Source of the DNA: JADJQU01 sp035490315
GTDB lineage: Bacteria > Planctomycetota > UBA1135 > GCA-002686595
Direction: 5' to 3'
Length of the DNA stretch: 64,000 nt
Assembly (NCBI GenBank): GCA_035490315.1
Contig: DATHET010000307.1
Coordinates: forward strand, 14,927-78,926
Shown here: positions 43,386-51,421 of the stretch, in pieces
How positions within the stretch are numbered: position 1 is the stretch's first letter
Layout: the number at the start of each line of letters is the position of its first letter
Made by a program: the position numbers and the translations under genes
The notes under the pieces: model-generated
What the model was told of the DNA's origin: nothing
What the model saw: the letters and a program-made list of their open reading frames with translations, nothing else
Database searches by the model: none

Positions 43386-44459
43386 ATGTCCCAGGAAACG
43401 TCGAAGCCCCCGGAATCGGATTCCGGCCAGGGAATACTCTGGCCTTCTGGCCAGCGGCCCATCCTGATCGTCCTGATCGACGCCGAGGAGGAGTTCGACT
43501 GGTCGCGCGCCTTCGACCGCAGCGCGACCGGGACCACCTCGACGCGCCAGCTGCTCGAGGCCCAGGCGCTGTTCGACTCCCTCGGCGTGAGCGCCACCTA
43601 CGTGGTCACCTACCCCGTCGCCGCCGATCCCGAATCGTCCTCGGTCCTGCGCCATATCGCGGCCAGGCCGGGCGTCACGATCGGCGCTCACCTGCACCCG
43701 TGGGTCACGCCGCCGTTCGAGGAGCTGGTCTCGGTCAACAATTCCTATCCGGGCAACCTCGACGGCGCCCTCGAGCGCGAGAAATTGCGCTGCGTCTGCC
43801 AGGCGATCCGCGAGAACATCGGCGTCGAGCCGCGGGTCTACCAGGCCGGACGCTACGGCTTCGGGCCGCGCACGGCGACCACGCTCGAGGAGCTCGGATT
43901 CGTCGTCGATTTCTCGCCTGCCCCGCCCTTCGATTATCGCTCGGAGGGCGGTCCCAATTTCTCGGATCACGGCGTCGCGCCGCGCTGGATCGGCTCGCGC
44001 AAGGAAATCCTTTCTGTCGCCGTCACCGGTGCCTACGTGGGCTTCGTGCAGAATCGCGCCCACGAGATCTATCGCATCGCGACCCACCCGGCGATGAAAT
44101 GGGCGCGGCTGCCGGCGGTCTTCTCGCGCCTGGGCGCCATCGACCGCCTGCGGCTTTCACCCGAGGGCTTCGAGCTCTCCGACCTCGAGCGCCTGACCCG
44201 CGTGCTGCTCGAGCGCGACGTCGGCATCTTCACGCTGAGCTTCCACGCGCCCTCGCTTCTGCCGGGCTGCACGCCCTACGTGAAGAACCTGGCCGAGCGC
44301 GAGCAGTTCCTCGCACGCCTGCGCGGCTACATCGAATTCTTCCTCGGCGAGCTCGGCGGCGAATCGATCTCCCCGATCGAGCTGCGCCGCCGCCTGCTCC
44401 CCCCCACCGCCCAACCGTCCCTGCCCCTGCAAATCCCGCGCGTAGCCGGTACCCGGTAA
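43386..44459 (+). CDS. Polysaccharide deacetylase-family protein (WalW-like)
   Basis: A 357-residue protein of the NodB/polysaccharide-deacetylase fold. The N-terminal PILIVLIDAEEEFDW carries the acidic motif, IGAHLHPWVTPPFEE gives the metal-binding HxxxxW/H-type segment, and SFHAPSLLPG near residue 310 supplies the late catalytic His region. Such enzymes remove acetyl groups from polysaccharides, though some members have lost activity. The ATG at 43386 was chosen; the upstream part of the frame has no support. The last five codons and stop lie within the giant inverted repeat at 44445-44548. With the preceding hydrolases it resembles part of an exopolysaccharide or exosortase-type locus. Confidence 0.72.
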   Translation: MSQETSKPPESDSGQGILWPSGQRPILIVLIDAEEEFDWSRAFDRSATGTTSTRQLLEAQALFDSLGVSATYVVTYPVAADPESSSVLRHIAARPGVTIGAHLHPWVTPPFEELVSVNNSYPGNLDGALEREKLRCVCQAIRENIGVEPRVYQAGRYGFGPRTATTLEELGFVVDFSPAPPFDYRSEGGPNFSDHGVAPRWIGSRKEILSVAVTGAYVGFVQNRAHEIYRIATHPAMKWARLPAVFSRLGAIDRLRLSPEGFELSDLERLTRVLLERDVGIFTLSFHAPSLLPGCTPYVKNLAEREQFLARLRGYIEFFLGELGGESISPIELRRRLLPPTAQPSLPLQIPRVAGTR

Positions 44460-44548
44460 AGCACCACCATCCTGAACACTGCCGATACCCGGCGTGAGCG
44501 CCGGGTATCGGCAGTGTTCAGGATGGTGGTGCTTTACCGGGTACCGGC
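44445..44548. repeat. Perfect 50-bp inverted repeat with 4-base loop, spanning two convergent stop codons
   Basis: Arms 44445-44494 and 44499-44548 are exact reverse complements with the loop TGAG between them. The left arm starts at the Ala codon of the deacetylase gene's final residues AGTR and includes its TAA. The right arm encodes the same AGTR-stop at the end of the convergent gene at 44534. The arms therefore contribute identical C-terminal codons to both genes. In RNA this gives a 50-bp hairpin. It could work as a bidirectional terminator, but no T-tract follows either arm. Confidence 0.85.
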
Positions 44549-45610
44549 GAACATTCCATACGAGTGGGCGACGCTGGCGCGCTTGCCGAGGGCGAAGACG
44601 GAGTGCCAGGCGCTGAGGTTGGGAGTGGGCGAGGGCAGGATCAGGACGTCGCCGGGCTCGAGGCGGTAGAAGGCGCCGCGCTCGACCAGGCGGCGCGTCA
44701 AGCGCGGATCCTCGTCGAGCAGCTGCTTCAGCGCGCGCGGATGCTCCATGGCGCGCAAAGCCTTGGCGAAGGAGCCTGCGCGTCGCGCCAGCGGCGTGCG
44801 CGCGGACAGCGCAGCGATCTCGCGCGCGAGCTCGTCGCGCGGGAGGGCCAGCCAGCCGGTCGAGCCGCTCATCTGCCCGTAGACCACTCCGAGCTGCCCT
44901 GTCTCGGCGTCGTGGTGGAAGCTCGCGCCGCCGCCCGGCGAATTGTTGTAGACGATGCGCTCGGACAGGCGCACGCCGCCGCCGCACAGGCGCTCGAGCA
45001 GGGCGAACAGCGCGCGGTGCGAGGAGATCAACGCGGACTCCGGGAAGACCAGCTCCGCGAGACGGTCGGCGGCCTGGGCGCGACGCGGGTCGCGCTTCCA
45101 GTCGGACGAGCGCTCCAGGCCGAAGGAAAAACGCACGCGCAGCGACTCGTCGCGCTCGTCGTCGGCGATCCACGAGAGCTTGGCGTAGAGATCCTGGGCC
45201 TTGCCCGCGCGGCCCGCGAGCTCGACGTGGACCTTCTCGATCTCGCGCGCGTCCGAGACGTCCTCGCTGACGCCGAGCACCCGGGCGGCGCGCTCGCCTT
45301 GATCGCGCCGGCGCGCCAGGCGCTCGCGCACGCCGGCGCTGAAGCTCGCTCCCGCGCGCAGGCGCTCGAACCAGCGGCGCGAGGCCTCGATCCGCGAGCG
45401 CGCGCGCACGCCGCGGACCGCCAGCCAGCCGCGCAGCAGGATCGGATGGGCGCCGGCGAAGCGCTGGTCGAGGTCCTCAGGCGCCGAGGGCAGGGCGGCA
45501 ACGAGCTCGACCGACCCGTGGCGCACGCCGCGCCGCGCCAGCTCGACCCTGCCCGCCGCACGAGCGCGCTGCGGCGGCCGCCAACGCCACTGGGTCGAAC
45601 TCACGTCCAT
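44534..45610 (-). CDS. Uncharacterised protein with HxD...H iron-oxygenase-like motif
   Basis: A 358-residue protein, not assigned to a named family. The C-terminal half shows a jellyroll-like pattern: FHHDAETGQLGVVYGQMSG (H-x-D), then GDVLILPSPTPNLSAWHSV (distal His), and SVAHSYGMF, similar to non-heme Fe(II) oxygenases. The N-terminal half is Arg-rich and helical (RERLARRRDQGERAARVLG). The ATG at 45610 was chosen because it follows the divergent intergenic gap to the cupin gene. The last codons and stop lie in the giant inverted repeat. The substrate is unknown, and the oxygenase call rests on motif spacing only. Confidence 0.55.
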   Translation of the reverse strand: MDVSSTQWRWRPPQRARAAGRVELARRGVRHGSVELVAALPSAPEDLDQRFAGAHPILLRGWLAVRGVRARSRIEASRRWFERLRAGASFSAGVRERLARRRDQGERAARVLGVSEDVSDAREIEKVHVELAGRAGKAQDLYAKLSWIADDERDESLRVRFSFGLERSSDWKRDPRRAQAADRLAELVFPESALISSHRALFALLERLCGGGVRLSERIVYNNSPGGGASFHHDAETGQLGVVYGQMSGSTGWLALPRDELAREIAALSARTPLARRAGSFAKALRAMEHPRALKQLLDEDPRLTRRLVERGAFYRLEPGDVLILPSPTPNLSAWHSVFALGKRASVAHSYGMFAGTR

Positions 45611-45637
45611 GGACTGCGCAAGGTAACATCCGCCGCC

Positions 45638-45964
45638 ATGGGCTTCCTCGACACCAAGCACGCGCTGCGTTTTTCCGCTGAAAAGCTCGCAAAAACCAAT
45701 CTTTTCGAGACGGCGCAGATGTTCTGCGACGTCTACGGCCTGGAGCCGGGCCAGTCGCAAAAAGCCCACGCGCACCCGGGGGCGACCAAGTTCTACTTCG
45801 TGCTCGAAGGCCGCGGCGTGTTCCAGAGCGGCGAGCAGCGGCGCGAGCTCGGCCCGGGCGAGCTGGCCTGGTCAGCGCCCGGCGAGGAGCACGGCGTCGA
45901 AAACCATTCGAAGGAGCGCCTGGTGCTGCTCGTGGCGATGGCGCCCAATCCGAATCTGCGTTGA
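45638..45964 (+). CDS. Small cupin protein
   Basis: A 108-residue single-domain cupin: GLEPGQSQKAHAHPGATKFYFVLEG gives the first cupin motif, with His residues and Glu as metal ligands, and GPGELAWSAPGEEHGVEN gives the second. Such proteins are small sensors, binding proteins or enzymes, and a specific role cannot be read. It is divergent from the gene at 44534 (27 bases between starts) and may share control with it. The ATG at 45638 fits the expected N-terminal strand. Confidence 0.7.
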   Translation: MGFLDTKHALRFSAEKLAKTNLFETAQMFCDVYGLEPGQSQKAHAHPGATKFYFVLEGRGVFQSGEQRRELGPGELAWSAPGEEHGVENHSKERLVLLVAMAPNPNLR

Positions 45965-45969
45965 GCGAA

Positions 45970-46002
45970 GCGCGCGAGCCAGCGGACTGCTCCCTCGCGC
46001 GC
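45970..46002. terminator. Candidate bidirectional terminator between convergent genes
   Basis: The arms GCGCGCGAG (45970-45978) and CTCGCGCGC (45994-46002) form a 9-bp stem with a 15-base loop between the cupin gene and the convergent Myb-like gene. No T-tract follows, so this is a weak call. Confidence 0.4.
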
Positions 46003-46021
46003 GCGGCCGACGTTCCGTGAC

Positions 46022-46738
46022 TCAGCTCGAAGGCTGGTAGCGCAGGCTGATGTTCTCGCGGCCCATCTGGCGCAATCGCTCGACCTGCTTCTTGAGCCCG
46101 AGCTGGTGCGCCTTGGACACGACGCTCTTGACGCTGCGGCCGAGACTCTTGGCGATGTCGATGTTCGACTCGCGCGGGTAGCGCTCGCGCAATTCCTCGA
46201 GCGCCGCGCCGGTCCAGCGCGGCATGCGCGTGGTCTGCCGCGGCTCGTGTCGCTTGAGGAAGACCTTGTCCTTGGCAAGCCGCAGCTCGCGCGCAACCGC
46301 CTTCACCGACTCGACCGAACGCTCGAGGATCAAGGCCAGATCTTCGTCGCTGCGCGAGCCGTAGAGCTGCTTGAGCCGGCTGCGCTCGTCGCGCGACCAT
46401 AGGCCGTCTCGGCAGCGCAGCGAGAGCTCGGCGATCTGTGCCCGCACTTCGCTGATCTCGCGGCCGAGCACGCAGCCGAGGATCTCTTCACTCGCGAGGC
46501 CGAGATACTTCTTGAGGTCGATAATCTCCTCGTCGCTCCACGGACCATGGCGCGGCGCGTGTCGGCACACGATTTCAGCTTGTTTCTGCACGCTTTCCGG
46601 CTTGCGGGCCAGCTCGCGCGCAAGGATGTCGAGATCCCTCAGCCCATACCAGTCCTGGAGATGGGCAATTTCATCTGGCGTCCATCGCCCTCGGCGCGGC
46701 CCTTCAGGTCGCGGCTCGCCCCACGCAAGTCGATTCAC
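46022..46738 (-). CDS. Four-repeat Myb/SANT-like DNA-binding protein
   Basis: A 238-residue basic protein made of four tandem ~40-residue helical repeats, each led by a Trp and acidic residues: GRWTPDEIAHL, GPWSDEEIIDL, GLWSRDERSRL and PRWTGAALEEL, each followed by a Leu-rich helix and an SVxS-type recognition-like helix (ERSVESVKAVARELRLAK, GRSVKSVVSKAHQLGLKK). This matches a Myb/SANT-like fold, so a DNA-binding role is likely. The GTG at 46738 is supported by an AGGAG Shine-Dalgarno sequence about 10 bases upstream. It lies 84 bases downstream of ptsI. Four repeats in a bacterial protein of this size is unusual. Confidence 0.7.
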   Translation of the reverse strand: MNRLAWGEPRPEGPRRGRWTPDEIAHLQDWYGLRDLDILARELARKPESVQKQAEIVCRHAPRHGPWSDEEIIDLKKYLGLASEEILGCVLGREISEVRAQIAELSLRCRDGLWSRDERSRLKQLYGSRSDEDLALILERSVESVKAVARELRLAKDKVFLKRHEPRQTTRMPRWTGAALEELRERYPRESNIDIAKSLGRSVKSVVSKAHQLGLKKQVERLRQMGRENISLRYQPSS

Positions 46739-46822
46739 GGTTCTTTCTCCTCATGAAGCCCCTCGCGCAGGGAATCGTAGCGTGAGCGGCCTCTGCGGCA
46801 CAGCCAGGGGAGGAGCGATTGT

Positions 46823-48562
46823 CTAGGTAATCAGCTCGCGGCAGCGCGCGACCACTTCCTTGACCTCGTTCGCGTTGCGCGCGCCGACTGCGGCCGCGGC
46901 GAGATCCGCCGCCTGGGCATGGGAGATCTTGCGCACGGAGTACTTGATCTCCGGGACGAAGTTCGGAGCCACGCTGACCGAGTCGAAGCCCATCCCGAAC
47001 AGCAGGACGGCCAGAGCCGGGTCGCTGGCGAGATCGCCGCAGACCGAGCAGGGCTTCTTGAGCTCGCGGCAGACGGTCGCCACCTGCTGCAGGGCGACCA
47101 TGACCGCCGGATGCTGGGGCTCGTAGAGCTTGGCGACCCAGGGATTGTCGCGGTCGACGGCGAGCAGGTACTGGACCAGGTCGTTGGTGCCCACGCTGAC
47201 GAAGTCGACGTGCTTGAGCATCTCGCGCAGGGTGAACAGGACCGAGGGCACCTCGATCATCATCCCGACCGGCACCGAGCCCTCCTGCTCGTAGCCCTGC
47301 TCGGCCAGCATCGAGCGCACTCCGTCGAAGATCGCGTGGGTCTTCTGCACGTCCTCGACCGAGGCGACCATCGGCAGGAGCAGGCGCATGTCGTGGCCCG
47401 CTCCGGCGCGCAGGGCGGCGCGCAGCTGGACGCGCAGGAGATCCTGCCACTCCAGGGAGATGCGGATCCCGCGCCAGCCCAGGGCCGGATTGGTCTCCTT
47501 GGGCGTCTTGAAATACGGCAGCTGCTTGTCGCCGCCGATGTCGAGCGTCCGGATGGTCACGGGCAGATCGCCCATGCGCTCCATGACGCGCCGGTAGAGC
47601 CTGAACTGCTCGTCCTCGGAGGGGAATTGCGGCCGCTCCATGTACAGGAACTCGGTGCGCACGAGTCCGAGGCCGTCGGTGTGCTCGGGCCGGAACATGT
47701 CCAGGTCGCGCAGGCTCTCGATGTTGACCTGCACGCCCAGGCGCACGCCGTCGGTGCTCAGCGCGGGCTGGCTGGCCTGGCCCTTGAGCCCTTCCTGGCG
47801 CGCCGCGCGGTTGGCCGCGCGGACCTCGAAGCTCTTGCGGTCCGCTTCGGTCGGCGCGAGCTGCACCGTGCCGCGGTCGCCATCGACGGCGACGATCATT
47901 CCGCGCTCGAGCCGGCCAATCAGCCCGCTCAACCCGACCACGCAGGGCACGCCGAAGGCGCGCGCGAGCACGGCGGCATGGGAGAAGCGGCCGCCGGTCT
48001 CGGCGATCACGGCCAGGAGCCTGCCGCGCTCGAGGAAGGTCATGACCTGCGGCGTCAGCTCGGCGGCGGCGAGCACGACCTGGCCGGAGGTCGACTGCAC
48101 GTCGGCGCGCTCGACCTCCTGCAGGGTGTCGAGCACCACGCGCCAGGGATCGGCGATGTCGGTGGCGTAGGCGCGCACGCTGTCGCCTTCGAGCTTGCTC
48201 AGGGAGGCCTGCAGGCGCTGGATCAGGGCCTGGACTCCGGCCTCGGCGTTGACGCGCTGGTCGCGCACCACCGATTCGACCTGGCGCAGCGCGCCCGGGT
48301 CCTGGAGCACCATGCGGTGCACGGCGAAGATCTCCGCGTCCTTCTCGCCGGCCTGGGCGGCGACCAGGCGCTGGCGGCGCACCATCTCGTCGGAAGCGCT
48401 GCGGATCGCGCGCTGGAGGCGCTGAACCTCGCGGTCGAGGTCCTCCTCGGGCACCGACCAGGTCGCGACGTTCTGGGAGGCCGATCGGGCGGCGTGGACG
48501 GGCCCGACCGCGAGTCCGGGCGAGACCGCCGTGCCGTGGATGATCCGTGCCCGGTTGACCAT
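46823..48562 (-). CDS. ptsI: Phosphoenolpyruvate-protein phosphotransferase (PTS enzyme I)
   Basis: The product has about 579 residues, the normal length for enzyme I. The N-terminus matches the HPr-binding part (RIIHGTAVSPGLAVG), the active-site His is in GGRFSHAAVLARAFG, and the C-terminal PEP-binding domain has LVRTEFLYMER, MIEVPSVLFTL, VSVGTNDLVQYLLAVDRDN and the proton donor Cys in CSVCGDLASDP. It passes phosphate from PEP to HPr. No HPr or sugar permease gene is nearby, so the partner must lie elsewhere. The start at 48562 fits other enzyme I N-termini; ATG 48574 is an alternative. There is no GAF domain, so it is not PtsP. Confidence 0.9.
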   Translation of the reverse strand: MVNRARIIHGTAVSPGLAVGPVHAARSASQNVATWSVPEEDLDREVQRLQRAIRSASDEMVRRQRLVAAQAGEKDAEIFAVHRMVLQDPGALRQVESVVRDQRVNAEAGVQALIQRLQASLSKLEGDSVRAYATDIADPWRVVLDTLQEVERADVQSTSGQVVLAAAELTPQVMTFLERGRLLAVIAETGGRFSHAAVLARAFGVPCVVGLSGLIGRLERGMIVAVDGDRGTVQLAPTEADRKSFEVRAANRAARQEGLKGQASQPALSTDGVRLGVQVNIESLRDLDMFRPEHTDGLGLVRTEFLYMERPQFPSEDEQFRLYRRVMERMGDLPVTIRTLDIGGDKQLPYFKTPKETNPALGWRGIRISLEWQDLLRVQLRAALRAGAGHDMRLLLPMVASVEDVQKTHAIFDGVRSMLAEQGYEQEGSVPVGMMIEVPSVLFTLREMLKHVDFVSVGTNDLVQYLLAVDRDNPWVAKLYEPQHPAVMVALQQVATVCRELKKPCSVCGDLASDPALAVLLFGMGFDSVSVAPNFVPEIKYSVRKISHAQAADLAAAAVGARNANEVKEVVARCRELIT

Positions 48563-48870
48563 GTGGGGCGCCACTCTAGTGTCCTGGTCCGCAACTTAGC
48601 AGGGGATGCGCCGGCTCCGCGCGCCGCTAACGCGTGCTGAACGTCGAGCGGAATCCCTCGCCGCCGCGCCTGCGGCCGGGCAGCGTCCGGTCCCGGAACA
48701 TCGAGCTCGAAGTCTCGGAACAGGCCGCGGGCAGGGCTTCAGGCCCCCCTTCGCGCACCCGAACGGCTTTCGCTCAAGATCGACCCCCTGCTCGCCCGAC
48801 CTCGCAGCGACGGAATCCCAGCCGTGCATCGGCGGGTCCTGGATCAGTTTCCCAATCGCCGCAAGGTCTC
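48563..48870. other. Intergenic region between divergent ptsI and a membrane protein
   Basis: About 308 bases with no supported gene. The region is GC-rich and contains a longer upstream frame for the next gene, but that extension shows no conserved feature and a better start with AAGG upstream lies at 48871. Promoters for both flanking genes should be here; no clear -35/-10 pair was recognised. Confidence 0.4.
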
Positions 48871-49926
48871 ATGAAGTCTCACAACGATTCCACCTCCTTC
48901 GACTCCTCCGACGAAGAAGGACTCGACGACTCGCACGCTCAGGAAGGCACGACCAGGCACGGGTCGGCCATGCCGCAACCCGTCCACGCGCCCTCGGGCT
49001 TCGACGCGGCCTTCCTGATGCTCCTCGGCATCGGCTGCGTCGCGGGAGGACTCGCCCTGTCGCTCGGACCGAAGGTCAGCTGGAAGGTCGCGCAGATCGC
49101 GACGGGCTTCAAGCACCTGGGCGTCGAGGGCGGCGTCCTGGCGATGGGCGGCCTGATCCTGGTCGCGATCGGCATGCTGCGCCGCGGACAGATCGCGCTG
49201 CGCACGCCGAGCCCCGAGCAGGCCGAGGACCGCGCGATGATCGAGCAGTTGACCAAGGACTCCATCCGCCACTCGGAGGAGCTCGCGCACATGGAAAGCG
49301 GCCTGGCCCACGTCGAGGCCGAGGTGACTGCGTCGCGCCGCGTGCTCGAGGAACGCATGCAGGCCAACAGCCAGGCGATCCTGTCAGCAGTCACCGCTCC
49401 CAAGGACAGCGGCTCGTCCGAGGAAGCCATTTTCCGTCTCGCCGCGAGCCTCGATCAAGTCGGGATGCGCATCGAGCAACGGCTCAAGACGCAGTACACC
49501 GCGCTGCAGGACCACCTCGAGGACGTCGGCGCGGCGATCCTCTCCGCGCGCAATCAGGTGCAGGGACTGCAGCGTTCGGGGATCGACCACGCCGCAGCGC
49601 TGCGCAATGAAGTCCAGACGCAAGTGGAGACGGCTCTCGAGCAGACCGGATACTGGTCCACCGAGCGCCAGAACCAGGGCCAGACGCCTTCCCTGGGCGT
49701 GCTCGACAGCCTCGGGGACGACAACCAGAATGACGAGGAGCTGGAGTCGATCGACGCCGCCCTGCCGGAAGATCCGGAAGAAGCGCGCGAGCACGGCGCC
49801 GCGACGCCGCCGATGTTCGATCAGGATGAGATCGACACGAAGACGCGGCTGGTCCAGCTGTCGACGCTGCTCACGGATCCGAAGCTGCGCAAGGCCCTCG
49901 AGGGCATCCGCAACCAGAATCTTTGA
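48871..49926 (+). CDS. Two-helix membrane protein with long coiled coil
   Basis: A 351-residue protein not recognised as a named family. The N-terminus is Ser/Asp-rich and cytoplasmic-like; two membrane helices follow at about 46-65 and 90-106 (FDAAFLMLLGIGCVAGGLAL, GVLAMGGLILVAIGMLRR). The rest is a long coiled-coil-prone helix (ELAHMESGLAHVEAEVTASR, MRIEQRLKTQYTALQDHLE) and an acidic C-terminal part ending RLVQLSTLLTDPKLRKALEG. That end recurs in decayed form at 51309-51421, so this gene's 3' end has been copied. Structural or scaffolding roles are plausible. The ATG at 48871 is preferred for its Shine-Dalgarno sequence and clean N-terminus. Confidence 0.7.
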   Translation: MKSHNDSTSFDSSDEEGLDDSHAQEGTTRHGSAMPQPVHAPSGFDAAFLMLLGIGCVAGGLALSLGPKVSWKVAQIATGFKHLGVEGGVLAMGGLILVAIGMLRRGQIALRTPSPEQAEDRAMIEQLTKDSIRHSEELAHMESGLAHVEAEVTASRRVLEERMQANSQAILSAVTAPKDSGSSEEAIFRLAASLDQVGMRIEQRLKTQYTALQDHLEDVGAAILSARNQVQGLQRSGIDHAAALRNEVQTQVETALEQTGYWSTERQNQGQTPSLGVLDSLGDDNQNDEELESIDAALPEDPEEAREHGAATPPMFDQDEIDTKTRLVQLSTLLTDPKLRKALEGIRNQNL

Positions 49927-50006
49927 GCGTCGATCTGCGTCGTACCCTCGACAAGCGACTCAGCGAAAAAATCCTCGGCGGGAGGTGGACGACAACTCCA
50001 CCCAGA

Positions 50007-51194
50007 TCAAGGGCAGACGAGGTACTCCACCCCATCGCTGAGCGTGATGTTGCTCGGCGCGGCGAATCCTGGATCGCGGCCCCACCACTGGCAGTCGACC
50101 AGCGTGCCGGGAATCCGAAGCGCCGGCAGCGGCGTTCCGCCGAGCAATCCGTGAGCGAAGGAGCAGACATCGAGGACATATGCGCCGCTGCAGTCGCTCG
50201 CGGGCAAAGCTGAGCCGCCGGAATTGACGGGTGAGGAGCGCCGGATCGGGCTCTGCAGACACAGGAAACCTCCTCCGAACGGCACCGCGGCGCGCCCAGA
50301 GATGCCGTAGAGCAGCACCCCAGGTTTCTGGTTGCGCACCTGCGTCGCCGTCACGATGAAACCGGAGACCGCGACCGCGCTTGGATTTCCCGCGGCCGTG
50401 ATCCCTGGAGTGCAGCCGATGGAATTGACCTTCGCCGTGCAGTAGGTCGCCCTCACGCCGCAATCCAAATGTCCGGCATAGGCGAGCGCGTTGGCCATCA
50501 GGTTGTCGCCATCGGTGCTCGCGACCCACAGATCGCCCCGGTAGTCGCTCGAGGCAGGGGCGAAGTTCAGGCTGAGCACCCGCCCGGGGAGGCCGTTGCG
50601 CTCGGCCGCGAAAAGCGAGCCGTCGCTCCAGTCGGCGAGACGCGTCGAGTTTGCCGCGAGACCCCCGGCTCCATGGTAGGAAGACGATCCGCCGTCGAAG
50701 CTCACGACCGGGCTGAACTGGAACAGCGGGTGATTAGGCACGTGGCGCGTGCCGAGCGCCAGGTGAACGGTCGACGGCTGCCCCATCAACTTGATCGGCT
50801 CGTACTGCGCTGAAGCCCAGGTTCCTTGGAGGCACCAGATCCCCGGGTTCACGTTGGCGAAGGCCGCGATCACCACTCCGCCGCCCTTGTCTACGTAGTC
50901 GTGCAGGGTATTCCCCAACTGCACCGAGTTTCCGAAGGGCGGGTTCGAATATACGAGCACGGCGCGGAAGGCCTTGAGCCGGGCCAGGGTCGGCATCGGG
51001 GATTGCGGCCCCACGTCGATTCTGGTCACTGGTCCGAGTGGAACACCGGAACCCAGGATTTTGGCGACGACGTCGGCTTGCCAGCCTGCATCGCCTGCAC
51101 CCAACACGGCCACCTGCGCCTGACCCGCCGCCGCGAGGCCGAGGAATGCGCACAGACACCAAGGGAGCCGACGGAAAGCGCTCGTGATCTGCAT
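50007..51194 (-). CDS. Secreted protein: GATase-like N-terminal domain plus shared C-terminal module
   Basis: The product has 395 residues. A signal peptide (LPWCLCAFLGLAAAGQAQ) starts it. Residues of about 25-170 resemble a class I glutamine-amidotransferase-like or ThuA-like fold (VAVLGAGDAGWQADVVAKIL, FRAVLVYSNPPFGNSVQLG, LHDYVDKGGGVVIAAFAN), without an evident catalytic triad. From about residue 250 to the end it carries the same module as the gene at 37352 ([51 protein letters not shown]). It is flanked on both sides by copies of the 3' end of the upstream-lying membrane protein gene. The ATG at 51194 precedes the signal peptide. Confidence 0.78.
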   Translation of the reverse strand: MQITSAFRRLPWCLCAFLGLAAAGQAQVAVLGAGDAGWQADVVAKILGSGVPLGPVTRIDVGPQSPMPTLARLKAFRAVLVYSNPPFGNSVQLGNTLHDYVDKGGGVVIAAFANVNPGIWCLQGTWASAQYEPIKLMGQPSTVHLALGTRHVPNHPLFQFSPVVSFDGGSSSYHGAGGLAANSTRLADWSDGSLFAAERNGLPGRVLSLNFAPASSDYRGDLWVASTDGDNLMANALAYAGHLDCGVRATYCTAKVNSIGCTPGITAAGNPSAVAVSGFIVTATQVRNQKPGVLLYGISGRAAVPFGGGFLCLQSPIRRSSPVNSGGSALPASDCSGAYVLDVCSFAHGLLGGTPLPALRIPGTLVDCQWWGRDPGFAAPSNITLSDGVEYLVCP

Positions 51195-51308
51195 GGGAGT
51201 CCCCACGATGGAAAGTATCAACGATGGAGCAACTGAAGCCCGCCCTGGCCCAGCACTGTTACCCGTGGCAGGTTGCAGTCATTCCCTGGCATTGCTCATC
51301 GGGTCGCG

Positions 51309-51421
51309 ATCGGCACGAAGACTCGGGCTGGTTCAGCTCTCGACTGTGCTCACCGATCCGAAGTTGCGCAAGGCCCGCGGGCGGATAGGCAACCCGGACC
51401 TTGGATCGTCGGCTTGCGTCG
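51309..51421 (+). pseudogene. Decayed duplicate of the 3' end of the gene at 48871
   Basis: About 113 bases align with 49831-49940 of the membrane protein gene at roughly 80% identity over the best ~95 bases by hand count, including about 15 bases past its stop. Both copies read LVQLST.LTDPKLRKA in the same orientation. This copy has one inserted base near its start and lacks the stop. It therefore cannot make a working protein. The rest of the 51195-51308 stretch holds only upstream sequence of the minus-strand gene. Confidence 0.7.

Noticed and set aside
50930..50960. GGTTCGAA-like T-loop that could mark a tRNA
   Set aside because: No matching acceptor stem or anticodon arm could be drawn, and it lies inside the coding frame of the secreted protein gene.
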